Below are positions 1 through 5,570 of a stretch of DNA of 5,570 nucleotides, in pieces; positions within the stretch are counted from its first letter, which is position 1, and every line of letters begins with the position of its first letter. Source of the DNA: Ga0077554 sp046590885 (GTDB lineage: Bacteria > Pseudomonadota > Gammaproteobacteria > Ga0077554 > Ga007554); the NCBI GenBank assembly GCA_046590885.1, contig JBKJTS010000166.1, positions 1-5,570 of the forward strand. The letters run 5' to 3'. Under the pieces are notes generated by a model. That model ran no database searches and was not told the DNA's origin. It was given only the letters and a program-made list of their open reading frames with translations. The translations under genes were made by a program, and so were the position numbers.

Positions 1-360
1 CCGTAATACTCATGGTACGCCGCTTTAGCAGATAAGCTGTTGATGTAAACTACCCTCCCTACCGGATGTTCTCGCGCTGTTTCCGCTAATAATTTCCTGG
101 GTTCGACTCTCACCAGACTTTGCAGGCACGACCAGTTCTACCCTTGTTTCTTGAAGCGACTTGACATCATTGGTGACTACGCATCGGCGCCTCTCTAGAG
201 GCCGTGATCCTTTTACAGATCCGTTACAACAGTAGAAGAACTTAATCTATAGCTTTTAAAAGGAAGGGCGATCTCTCGCTGTATTGCAGAAGGACAGAAA
301 ATAAATGCTCACGAGAATAAAAGTAAAAACGAGAATAAATGCGGTGGAATTCAAACCAGA
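1..360. other. Gene-free left flank, unidentified
   Basis: I see no supportable complete gene here. The plus-strand frames are closed quickly by stops. On the minus strand one frame is open from about position 137 to the window edge (possible GTG start at 111-113), giving about 37 residues after the GTG; that is too short to separate from chance and matches no family I know. Bases 60-210 are moderately GC-rich with short dyads, for example gcctc/gaggc at 189-193 and 198-202 around a 4-base loop. From about 240 onward the sequence turns A-rich. The abrupt change in character suggests decayed or mobile DNA, or a structured RNA segment, but I cannot identify it. Confidence 0.5.
311..342. repeat. 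Short A-rich direct repeat
   Basis: The 11-mer acgagaataaa occurs at 311-321 and again at 329-339, 18 bases apart. A related ataaatgc occurs at 301-308 and 335-342, so the second copy combines both motifs. The repeats sit just beyond the terminator-like hairpin of the lipoprotein gene. No function can be assigned; they could be remnants of slippage or duplication in an A-rich spacer. Confidence 0.4.
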
Positions 361-408
361 AATAGCAAGCAAGTCCCTGCGGGCAACTGCGGGGACTTGC
401 TTGCTATT
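361..408 (-). terminator. Strong hairpin, probable terminator of the lipoprotein gene
   Basis: The arms 361-377 and 392-408 are perfect 17-base inverted complements. Pairing continues inward through 378-381 with 388-391 (two Watson-Crick and two G-T pairs), giving about 21 bp around the 6-base loop ggcaac. The hairpin begins 21 bases past the stop codon of the minus-strand lipoprotein gene. Read on the minus strand, it is followed by a modestly U-rich stretch (ctatttctggtttg). On the plus strand it is followed by ctttacttta, so it may work in both directions. The stem is longer than in most intrinsic terminators and the U-tract is imperfect, which leaves room for a role in RNA stability. Confidence 0.75.
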
Positions 409-429
409 CTTTACTTTACAAGATTAAGT

Positions 430-2166
430 TTATTGATAACGGCTGGTAAACACCTTCCAATGCGCCCCGTCCCATTGGCGCCATGCAGCACTGGCATTGC
501 CGCTGCCATCGACATTCACCTGGGCAGCCAGTGCATCGCCACCATCATCTGTTTCTACTAAAGCCGCCACACCCCAAGTCTGCAAGGACGGATTATAACG
601 GTTAAACCATACGCTAGTTCGGGTGCCTGCCGATTGCTCCCATACGGCAAAAGCATCGCCACTGTCATTCACTGCAATATGGGCTTGGGTTGCATCACCG
701 CCGTTGTTGGTTTCGATCAATGTTGCACCTGACCAGCCACCTCCTACAGTATAGCGGTTCGTCCGGATGTTATACGTGGTGCCATCATATTCATGCCATA
801 CGACCCAGGCATCTCCCAAGGTATTGACGGCGAGCTGGGGATCAAATGCATCACCGGTAATATCACTTTCAATCCGCACCGGGGCGGCCCAGGCAATATT
901 GGCTGCCACATATCGGCTGGCCCAAATATTGTAGCGTCCACTAGTATCATATTGTCGCCATACTGCAATGGCATTGCCACTGTTATCCATTGCAATTTGC
1001 GGACTAAGGGCAACGCCTAAACTTCCGGTTGAAATCACCCCGGGCATGGCCCACCCCATACCTGCAATATAACGCGTGGCATATACGCTGGTGACGGTGC
1101 CATTAAATTGCTGCCACACTACCTGACCATGACCATTGCTATCCATTACCACCTGAGCAGCGCTTACATCATGACCTTTATCATTATCCAGTTCTAGCGC
1201 CGTGGCAGTTACGTCCCAGGCGTTATTCGATGCGGTGTAATGCTTTGCCCACAGGCTGGACGCATAGTATTCCAAGGCGGTTATTGGGGTCGCTGGGTCC
1301 TCGAAGGGACCATCCTGACCACGCCATACCACGATTGCATTGCCATTGGCGCTGATTGCCACCTGAGGATTAAAGGCATCCGATGTATTGTCGGTGAGCG
1401 CCTGTACCGTCCCCCACTGCCCCAGCAGGGCATTGTAATGATTTACCAAAACATGATACCGGTTACCATCGTAATGGTGCCAGACTGCCACAGCATATCC
1501 ACTGGCATTCACTGCTAACTGCGGCGCATAACCACTGCCAGTATTGTCGGTCTGTAACAGGGTGGCCAGCCCCCACTGCCGTGCGGCGGCATCATAGCGA
1601 TTGGCCCAGATGCTGTAGTTATTCCCTTCTTTTTGTTGCCATACCAATATCAGGTTGCCTGCACTGTCGGTGCCGGTTTGTGGAGCAAACGCATCCGTGG
1701 CCATGCTACGTGCAGTGCTCCATACGCGCGTGCCCGGCGTGAATTGCCAGTTATACGCCGCTGGCAATGCATTACCAGCTCTGTCTTTTACGCCGGTCGT
1801 AATGCTGGCGGTATAGAGTGTATTCAGATCTAAATCGACAGATGGAGTGAAAGTGGCGGAATTGCTAGTCACGCTCACGGTGCCGGATATCGGTACACCA
1901 CCAGCACTCACCATAAACGTGCTGGTAGTAAGGCTGTTGGGGTCCATGGCTTCAGAAAATGTCACAGAAATCGGGGTGCGCGCCGCAATGCTGAGACTGC
2001 GGCTGGCGGGATCGGTGGAAACTACCGCGGGTGATATGGCATCTGTGAGGGTTGCAGAGGGTCTATTACCTGACCCATTACCGCCGCCACAGGCGGATAC
2101 AAGCAGGCTCAATAATGCTACATTGAGCACGCTCTTAAATAATAAAACCTTGGAATTAACTGACAT
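430..2166 (-). CDS. Lipoprotein with Ig-like domain and eight-repeat putative beta-propeller
   Basis: The 578-residue product begins with a lipoprotein signal peptide: Lys6 and Lys11, a hydrophobic stretch, then lipobox VSAC with Cys26 as the lipidated residue. Gly at +2 and a Gly/Ser/Asn linker fit outer-membrane sorting. Residues ~46-145 match the bacterial Ig-like (SbsA/Big_5) pattern: TDPASRSLSIAARTPISVTF, an SEAMDPNSL-type strand, then a D-RAGNALP turn and W-FTPG ending. Residues 158-578 are eight repeats starting near 158, 211, 263, 333, 385, 439, 491 and 544. Each reads roughly D-A-F-x-P-Q-[ILV]-A-x-[ND]-x-x-G-[ND]-A, then VW-x-x-x-[DE]-G, Y-x-[IV]-W-x-x-RY, and W-x-x-A-x-L-[IL]-E-T. 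The last repeat lacks its terminal strand. The start is supported by AGGGG seven bases upstream. Function is unknown; I infer a surface or periplasmic binding/scaffold protein. The architecture is certain, while the propeller fold is inferred from repeat length and count. Confidence 0.9.
   Translation of the reverse strand: MSVNSKVLLFKSVLNVALLSLLVSACGGGNGSGNRPSATLTDAISPAVVSTDPASRSLSIAARTPISVTFSEAMDPNSLTTSTFMVSAGGVPISGTVSVTSNSATFTPSVDLDLNTLYTASITTGVKDRAGNALPAAYNWQFTPGTRVWSTARSMATDAFAPQTGTDSAGNLILVWQQKEGNNYSIWANRYDAAARQWGLATLLQTDNTGSGYAPQLAVNASGYAVAVWHHYDGNRYHVLVNHYNALLGQWGTVQALTDNTSDAFNPQVAISANGNAIVVWRGQDGPFEDPATPITALEYYASSLWAKHYTASNNAWDVTATALELDNDKGHDVSAAQVVMDSNGHGQVVWQQFNGTVTSVYATRYIAGMGWAMPGVISTGSLGVALSPQIAMDNSGNAIAVWRQYDTSGRYNIWASRYVAANIAWAAPVRIESDITGDAFDPQLAVNTLGDAWVVWHEYDGTTYNIRTNRYTVGGGWSGATLIETNNGGDATQAHIAVNDSGDAFAVWEQSAGTRTSVWFNRYNPSLQTWGVAALVETDDGGDALAAQVNVDGSGNASAAWRQWDGAHWKVFTSRYQ
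433..1725 (-). repeat. Eight ~52-residue protein repeats plus closing strand
   Basis: This span encodes residues ~148-578 of the lipoprotein. Repeat periods are 53, 52, 70, 52, 54, 52 and 53 residues, ending in an incomplete eighth copy. The stretch VWSTARSMAT just before the first copy resembles the strand that ends the other copies (WGVAALVETD, for example), so it can supply the strand missing from copy eight. The copies are diverged at DNA level, which argues against very recent expansion. Confidence 0.8.
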
Positions 2167-2239
2167 AACCCATCCCCTATTGAGGAAATCACTGCCTTAG
2201 CTAGCGGCAGAAGATGATGGGTTATTGAGAAAAATAGGG
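2165..2239 (-). promoter_or_regulatory. Complementary segments covering the lipoprotein ribosome binding site and start codon
   Basis: On the minus-strand transcript, ATAACCCATC (2225-2216) is perfectly complementary to GATGGGTTAT (2174-2165), which includes the first two bases of the AUG. Upstream, CCCTATT (2239-2233) is perfectly complementary to AATAGGG (2181-2175), which covers most of the AGGGG Shine-Dalgarno (2178-2174). The two pairings cross, so they would form a pseudoknot or act as alternatives. The 41-base loop of the 10-bp helix contains a further 5-bp hairpin, CTGCC (2210-2206) with GGCAG (2196-2192). Either helix would hide the initiation region, so translational control (thermometer, ligand or protein switch) is plausible. 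A DNA operator is the alternative. It matches no riboswitch class I recognise. Confidence 0.5.
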
Positions 2240-2345
2240 CGAATTGTGACCGTGTTAACATTTATTTTTTAAGCTATTGATAATCACCATGAATCCAATA
2301 TTCATATAAATTACATTTAATAATTATTGCAATATATTGATATTA

Positions 2346-3266
2346 TTAACCTGATCCGAGCCAAGCTGCCCCACGCACCCTGCTGGAATCCCCGTGCAGA
2401 GCCGGCACCAAGCGGGTATATACGTGATCAGAAAATATATCACGGCCCCAAGTCCGTGGAATATCTTCATATAATCTAAACAAGTTTGATAGGCCACCGC
2501 CAAGTACAATCACATGTGGGTCCAGGATATTAATAATGCTGGCCAATGCACGACCTAACCGTGCTTCATAACGCTGCAGTGTTGCCACAGACAGCTCATC
2601 ACCGTGGGCTGCCTGCTGGGCGATATCATGTGCCGTCATCACAATCCCCGTTACCCTGAAGTGGTCGGCTGCCAGACCGGGGCCAGATAACCAGGTTTCA
2701 ATACAGCCGGTTTTACCACAGTAACAAGGTAAGCCAGGTAATTCATCAGCTCGGGGCCACGGGAGAGGATTATGTCCCCATTCACCAGTAATAGCATTCG
2801 GCCCCGTCAGCACACGGCCCTGCACCACAATACCCCCACCCACGCCCGTTCCCAGAATTACGCCAAACACTACTGGGGCACCAGCCGCCGCACCATCAAT
2901 GGCTTCAGACAACGCAAAACAATCCGCATCATTAGCCACGCGCACTGCACGTCCCAATGCAGCAGCCAGATCTTGGGCGAGCGGTTTGCCATTCAGACAC
3001 GTGGAGTTGGCATTTTTCATCAATCCTGTGGTTGACGAGAGTGCGCCGGGTGAGCCAACACCGACACTGCCCTGCACCCCCAACTGACGTTCCATGCCTG
3101 TTACAAGATCAACCACTGTACGCAACGTCGCTGCATAATCACCTTGGGGGGTAGGCACCCGTTGCCGCGCCAATGTATGGCCGAGATCATCGAGAACAAT
3201 CACCTCAATTTTTGTACCGCCTAGATCAACACCGATACGTACTGTAGACATTAAGATTTTATCCAT
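2346..3266 (-). CDS. mak: ROK-family fructokinase/mannokinase (Mak-like)
   Basis: This cytoplasmic kinase transfers the ATP gamma-phosphate to the 6-hydroxyl of a hexose; for Mak-type members that is fructose, and mannose more weakly, feeding glycolysis. Of its 306 residues, DLGGTK (14-19) is the phosphate-binding loop, NANSTCLNGKPL (85-96) and ANDADC (111-116) follow with Asp113 as probable catalytic base, and ILGTGVGGG (137-145) is the second nucleotide-binding element. The ROK zinc site is present: GEWGHNPLPW (161-170, His165) with CYCGKTGCIE (181-190, Cys181, Cys183, Cys188). The C-terminal ILDPHVIVLGGGLSN and HGDSSRVRGAAWL segments closely resemble E. coli Mak from memory, and the length is near the usual ~302. 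A second in-frame ATG at residue 6 (3249-3251) gives a start more typical of the family (MSTVRIGVDLGG), so the true protein may be 301 residues. No sugar transporter or glycosidase gene is adjacent to narrow the substrate. Confidence 0.88.
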   Translation of the reverse strand: MDKILMSTVRIGVDLGGTKIEVIVLDDLGHTLARQRVPTPQGDYAATLRTVVDLVTGMERQLGVQGSVGVGSPGALSSTTGLMKNANSTCLNGKPLAQDLAAALGRAVRVANDADCFALSEAIDGAAAGAPVVFGVILGTGVGGGIVVQGRVLTGPNAITGEWGHNPLPWPRADELPGLPCYCGKTGCIETWLSGPGLAADHFRVTGIVMTAHDIAQQAAHGDELSVATLQRYEARLGRALASIINILDPHVIVLGGGLSNLFRLYEDIPRTWGRDIFSDHVYTRLVPALHGDSSRVRGAAWLGSG

Positions 3267-3284
3267 GCCGGCTCTTAGAGTTTG

Positions 3285-3313
3285 TTTATATCCGTTATCA
3301 CGAAATGCAGCAA
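3285..3313 (-). promoter_or_regulatory. Candidate promoter of the kinase gene
   Basis: Reading the minus strand, TTGCTG (3313-3308) and TATAAA (3290-3285) are separated by exactly 17 bases. The -10 element matches five of six consensus positions and the -35 matches the TTG. A transcript would begin near 3278, leaving about 12 bases before the ATG at 3266 or about 27 before the ATG at 3251. The short leader mildly favours the downstream start. Confidence 0.45.
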
Positions 3314-3433
3314 TGTCCTACAGTAAGCGAGGTATAAACCCCCGAGAAAATGGGCCATACAGATAACCTACCGCGGCCCGGTCCGCGTAACTGTAAGCTT
3401 TGTTGGCTGGGATATGCCTTTCAGCGTGATTAT

Positions 3434-3463
3434 ATGACATTGAGGTGTTCCATTTATCATAAT
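3434..3463 (+). promoter_or_regulatory. Candidate promoter of the reductase-prenyltransferase gene
   Basis: ATGACA (3434-3439) and CATAAT (3458-3463) each match five of six sigma-70 consensus positions, with an 18-base spacer. A start near 3470 would give a leader of about 170 bases. A second possible -10, TATATT at 3535-3540, has no good -35 partner, because the region upstream is a poly-A tract. The gene's own ribosome binding site is weak (taggt at 3626-3630, eight bases before the ATG, and aggaa at 3620-3624). Confidence 0.4.
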
Positions 3464-3531
3464 ATGTATACCGTCATTTACGCCACTCCTTTGATAAAGT
3501 CGGGTTTTAAAAAAAAATAACTCCTGATAAA
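3453..3531. repeat. Three TGATAAA motifs in the divergent intergenic region
   Basis: TGATAAA occurs directly at 3492-3498 and 3525-3531, and inverted (tttatca) at 3453-3459, overlapping the candidate -10 element. The two direct copies are both preceded by actcct (3485-3490 and 3520-3525), are 33 bases apart and flank an A-tract at 3509-3517. Spacing near three helical turns could suit a regulator binding one DNA face. The region is AT-rich, so chance is a real alternative. Confidence 0.3.
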
Positions 3532-3638
3532 AAGTATATTATTCTTTGTTTTCCAGTACCGAAAAAGGATCTTGTGCTGCTAGCCCAGCCGTTTAACAGT
3601 TTGTTTATCTTTCACTGTCAGGAATTAGGTATCTCAAT

Positions 3639-5195
3639 ATGGACATTACTGATCAAAAAAAGACCCATGTTCTAATTATTATTGGCCATCCACGCCCAGA
3701 TTCTTTCAGTCATGCGATTGCATCGCAATACGCCAAAGATTTAAACCAGAAGTGCTTTGCGGTCCAGTTCATAGACTTGGCGCACGTAGAGTTTGCCGCA
3801 GATGTAGCGACTCATTCACCAAACGATGTACCTCTGGAAGCGATACTGGAAAAGGCGAAAGAGCTCATGCTCTGGGCAGATCATCTGGTTTTCGTTTATC
3901 CAAATTGGTGGGGAACGTTTCCTGCGAAGTTAAAAGCATTTTTTGATCGCCTGCTAACCCCCGGTTTTGCGTTTTATGAAGACCATGAGCCAGGTGTGTA
4001 TCAGCCATTATTGAAAAATAGAACCGCAGAAATATTCGTCACAATGGATACACCGCCACTTATTTATAAATATATATTAGGCCGACCGGGGCATCGGGCA
4101 ATTGCAGATTGCATACTGGGTTTTTGCGGTATCAAACCTACCCATGTAACTTCGTTTGGCATCATGAAAGGCTCATCCTTGCAGCAACGTGAGCAGTGGC
4201 TTGAAAACGTATCATTACGTGCGGAGACACTCGAAGTCTGGCGTAAAAAAGCATTTGAACGTTTGAAACTCATTGCATGGATAAAAATGTTGCGTCTGCA
4301 ATTCTATCCGATGTCTTTCATGGCATTTGTTATCGGCTCATTAGCTTCGCTGGCCGAGACGGGGAAATTTTCCTGGACAGTGTTTATTCTAGGCTATTTA
4401 ACATTATTTTCCCTTAAAGCAGCCACTGTATTTTCAAATGAGATCTATGACTACGCGTCCGACAAACAAAATGAAAACTATAGCCCATTTAATGGGGGAT
4501 CGCGTGTATTGGTTGAAGGAGAGATTACGGCAAACGAAGCGAAACATGCGACAGGGTATTTATTACTGGGTACCGCAGTCTTGTCCGCGGGAGTTTATTT
4601 AGCAAGTACCGAGATCAATGGCATCAGTTTATTGATACTGTTGTTGATTGCGTGCGTAACAACCCTGGGATATACCATACCGCCATTCAAATGGATCTAT
4701 CGAGGAGTGGGCGAAGTTGTTGTGGGTATTACACACAGTTTTCTGATAGTTGTAGGAGCCTATGTTATACAAAACGGGCATTGGTTTGATACTCTGCCAT
4801 GGTTGTTGAGTCTTCCATTATGTGTCGCAATATTGCCAGCTATTATACTCTCGGCAATTCCAGACTATTTTGCTGATAAAGCCACTGGCAAGCGCACATT
4901 GGCTGTGATTTTTGGGACGCGATTGGCTGTTGGCATCGCGAAGTATTGTGTTATTGCCACTATCGTATTGACGGTGTTTATCTGGCCCTGGCTATTGGCT
5001 TCCTGGTTATCCTATGTGTTAATCGGATTAATGATGTGGCATGGCTGGTTTTTACATGGTGTGTTGAATATCTTTTACCAGAAAAATGCACCGGTACGTC
5101 GAATCAATTCACTGATGGTGAACGCCTTGAGCTTTATTCTCTGGCCCAGCATAATAGCTTTGGTAGATTTGGGTTGGCAGATTAGTTCTGCTTAA
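3639..5195 (+). CDS. Fusion of NQO-type quinone reductase and UbiA-family prenyltransferase
   Basis: One uninterrupted 518-residue frame joins two enzymes. Residues ~9-205 are a flavodoxin-fold NAD(P)H:quinone reductase (NQO1/MdaB/KefF group): GHPRPDSFSHAIA (16-28) is the flavin-phosphate loop, PNWWGTFPAKLKAFFDRLL (88-106) with TPGFAF is the family signature, and GHRAI...ILGFCGI (151-165) matches the conserved C-terminal helix. After an amphipathic basic linker (~200-217), residues ~218-515 form a UbiA-superfamily membrane prenyltransferase with about eight to nine hydrophobic segments. Metal-diphosphate motif I is NEIYDYASD (267-275: Asn267, Asp271, Asp275) and motif II is DYFADKATGKRT (409-420: Asp409, Asp413). 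FNGGSRVLVEGEIT (284-297) and PPFKWIYRGVGEVVVG (348-363) resemble the MenA/UBIAD1 branch rather than UbiA. I infer flavin-dependent reduction of a quinone on the cytoplasmic side, then prenylation of the hydroquinone in the membrane. Both active sites look intact. No other quinone biosynthesis gene is in the window. Domain calls are firm; substrate is inferred. Confidence 0.9.
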   Translation: MDITDQKKTHVLIIIGHPRPDSFSHAIASQYAKDLNQKCFAVQFIDLAHVEFAADVATHSPNDVPLEAILEKAKELMLWADHLVFVYPNWWGTFPAKLKAFFDRLLTPGFAFYEDHEPGVYQPLLKNRTAEIFVTMDTPPLIYKYILGRPGHRAIADCILGFCGIKPTHVTSFGIMKGSSLQQREQWLENVSLRAETLEVWRKKAFERLKLIAWIKMLRLQFYPMSFMAFVIGSLASLAETGKFSWTVFILGYLTLFSLKAATVFSNEIYDYASDKQNENYSPFNGGSRVLVEGEITANEAKHATGYLLLGTAVLSAGVYLASTEINGISLLILLLIACVTTLGYTIPPFKWIYRGVGEVVVGITHSFLIVVGAYVIQNGHWFDTLPWLLSLPLCVAILPAIILSAIPDYFADKATGKRTLAVIFGTRLAVGIAKYCVIATIVLTVFIWPWLLASWLSYVLIGLMMWHGWFLHGVLNIFYQKNAPVRRINSLMVNALSFILWPSIIALVDLGWQISSA

Positions 5196-5362
5196 CTGTG
5201 GACAATGTGACTGGGTTTTCAGGGTGTGCCATTTGCTCACATTGCACGAGCAGCAAACACCGGATCCTATTCCCCAGCCAACCTCAGTGAGTTTCTCATC
5301 GGAACTTTCTTGCCTTCGAGACAATGACAGACGTCACCTTGCCAAAGATGTTCACAGCTTTT
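5196..5362. other. Convergent spacer with a weak dyad
   Basis: Two genes end towards each other across this spacer. The only dyad I find near the plus-strand stop is caatgtga (5203-5210) with tcacattg (5237-5244), an 8-bp stem with a 26-base loop and no T-tract, so a terminator is not convincing. A smaller tgac/gtca pair flanks agac around 5325. No open frame here looks like a real gene. Confidence 0.35.
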
Positions 5363-5570
5363 TCACGGGGTGTTCAATTTTGCAGGATTTGGAATGGTGC
5401 TGCGCACCTGATCAAGCTGTCCGCAGATCATTCGTGCGCCTTCAAGAATCCGCGGTGTGGGACGGGTGATTAAGTCCGGGCGTATGGCAAACAAATGGCC
5501 TTTCTTAACGGCCTGCAATTGCGGTAAGCGGCGCCATTCATCGAGCCACGGCGCACGACGCTCGCCGGCG
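5363..5570 (-). CDS. C-terminal part of a BtuF-like cobalamin ABC transporter binding protein (partial)
   Basis: Reading the minus strand from the right edge, a frame of 68 codons runs to a TGA at 5365-5363; the N-terminal part lies outside the window. The segment starts AGERRAPWLDEWRRLPQLQA, then VKKGHLFAIRPDLITRPTPR, then ILEGARMICGQLDQVR. This is the typical ending of class III periplasmic binding proteins (BtuF/TroA-like fold, COG0614 type): a W-x-x-LP-x-L-x-AVK-x-G helix-strand, a P-D-L-I-x-R-P-x-PRI strand-turn, and a last long helix with a conserved Cys and Leu-Asp. In BtuF this protein captures vitamin B12 in the periplasm and delivers it to the BtuCD importer. The D-L-I-x-R-P-T-PRI form fits cobalamin-type members, but a siderophore or haem binding relative cannot be excluded. 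It converges with the fusion gene, so the two are not co-transcribed. Confidence 0.78.
   Translation of the reverse strand, partial: AGERRAPWLDEWRRLPQLQAVKKGHLFAIRPDLITRPTPRILEGARMICGQLDQVRSTIPNPAKLNTP

Noticed and set aside
80..125. tRNA-like T-arm sequence (gggttcgactctc) on the plus strand
   Set aside because: The flanking bases do not form a five-pair T stem, and no acceptor, D or anticodon arm could be found upstream.
2..137. Minus-strand frame open from 137 to the window edge, with a GTG at 111-113
   Set aside because: About 37 residues after the GTG, no clear ribosome binding site and no recognisable family. An open stretch this short arises often by chance.
744..2200. Several open frames of 66-117 codons on both strands inside the lipoprotein gene
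   Set aside because: They overlap a long gene with clear signal peptide, lipobox and repeats. Their translations show no domain and look like products of the repeated sequence read in other frames.
2324..2509. 61-codon minus frame overlapping the end of the kinase gene
   Set aside because: It lies over the conserved C-terminal ROK motifs in a different frame and has no family resemblance.
3372..3387. GC-rich dyad cgcgg-cccggt-ccgcg as a terminator or riboswitch element
   Set aside because: The stem is only five pairs with no following T-tract, and it lies upstream of both candidate promoters, so it would not be in either leader.
4287..5195. Internal start (ATG at residue 217) giving a separate prenyltransferase
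   Set aside because: No good ribosome binding site precedes it, and the linker continues smoothly from the reductase domain into the first membrane segment.
5225..5241. CRP-like site (tgtgccatttgctcaca)
   Set aside because: The half sites are seven rather than six bases apart, the left half lacks the A of TGTGA, and the position between two converging gene ends is unsuitable for activation.
5109..5469. Frames of 71 and 81 codons across the convergent spacer
   Set aside because: They overlap the fusion gene end or the binding-protein C-terminus antisense or out of frame, and show no recognisable features.

Overview
The window looks like chromosomal DNA of a Gram-negative bacterium, most likely a gammaproteobacterium. 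The signs are an outer-membrane-type lipoprotein signal, a sugar kinase very close in sequence to enteric fructokinase Mak, a MenA/UBIAD1-type prenyltransferase domain, and the tail of a BtuF-like periplasmic binding protein. The genus cannot be fixed from sequence reading alone.

Layout from left to right. Bases 1-360 hold no gene I can support. A strong 21-bp hairpin (361-408) follows and probably terminates the minus-strand gene at 430-2166. That gene encodes a 578-residue lipoprotein: signal peptide with lipobox, one bacterial Ig-like domain, then eight copies of a ~52-residue repeat that I read as an eight-bladed beta-propeller. Its ribosome binding site and start codon lie inside a conspicuous set of complementary segments (2165-2239). 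Next, also on the minus strand, is a complete ROK-family sugar kinase of the Mak type (2346-3266). A ~370-base divergent intergenic region with candidate promoters for both directions separates it from a plus-strand gene at 3639-5195. That gene encodes a 518-residue fusion of an NQO-type NAD(P)H:quinone reductase and an integral-membrane UbiA-superfamily prenyltransferase. A 167-base convergent spacer follows. The window ends inside a minus-strand gene (5363 to the edge) whose last 68 codons match the C-terminus of cobalamin-type ABC transporter substrate-binding proteins.

The genes do not form one obvious pathway. The kinase and lipoprotein are co-oriented but 179 bases apart, with a very AT-rich spacer, so they are probably separately expressed. 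The most interesting object is the reductase-prenyltransferase fusion. It joins on one polypeptide an enzyme type that makes hydroquinones with an enzyme type that, in its UBIAD1 branch, prenylates a reduced naphthoquinone. This suggests a self-contained quinone salvage or remodelling enzyme. The possible RNA switch over the lipoprotein start is the second most interesting signal.
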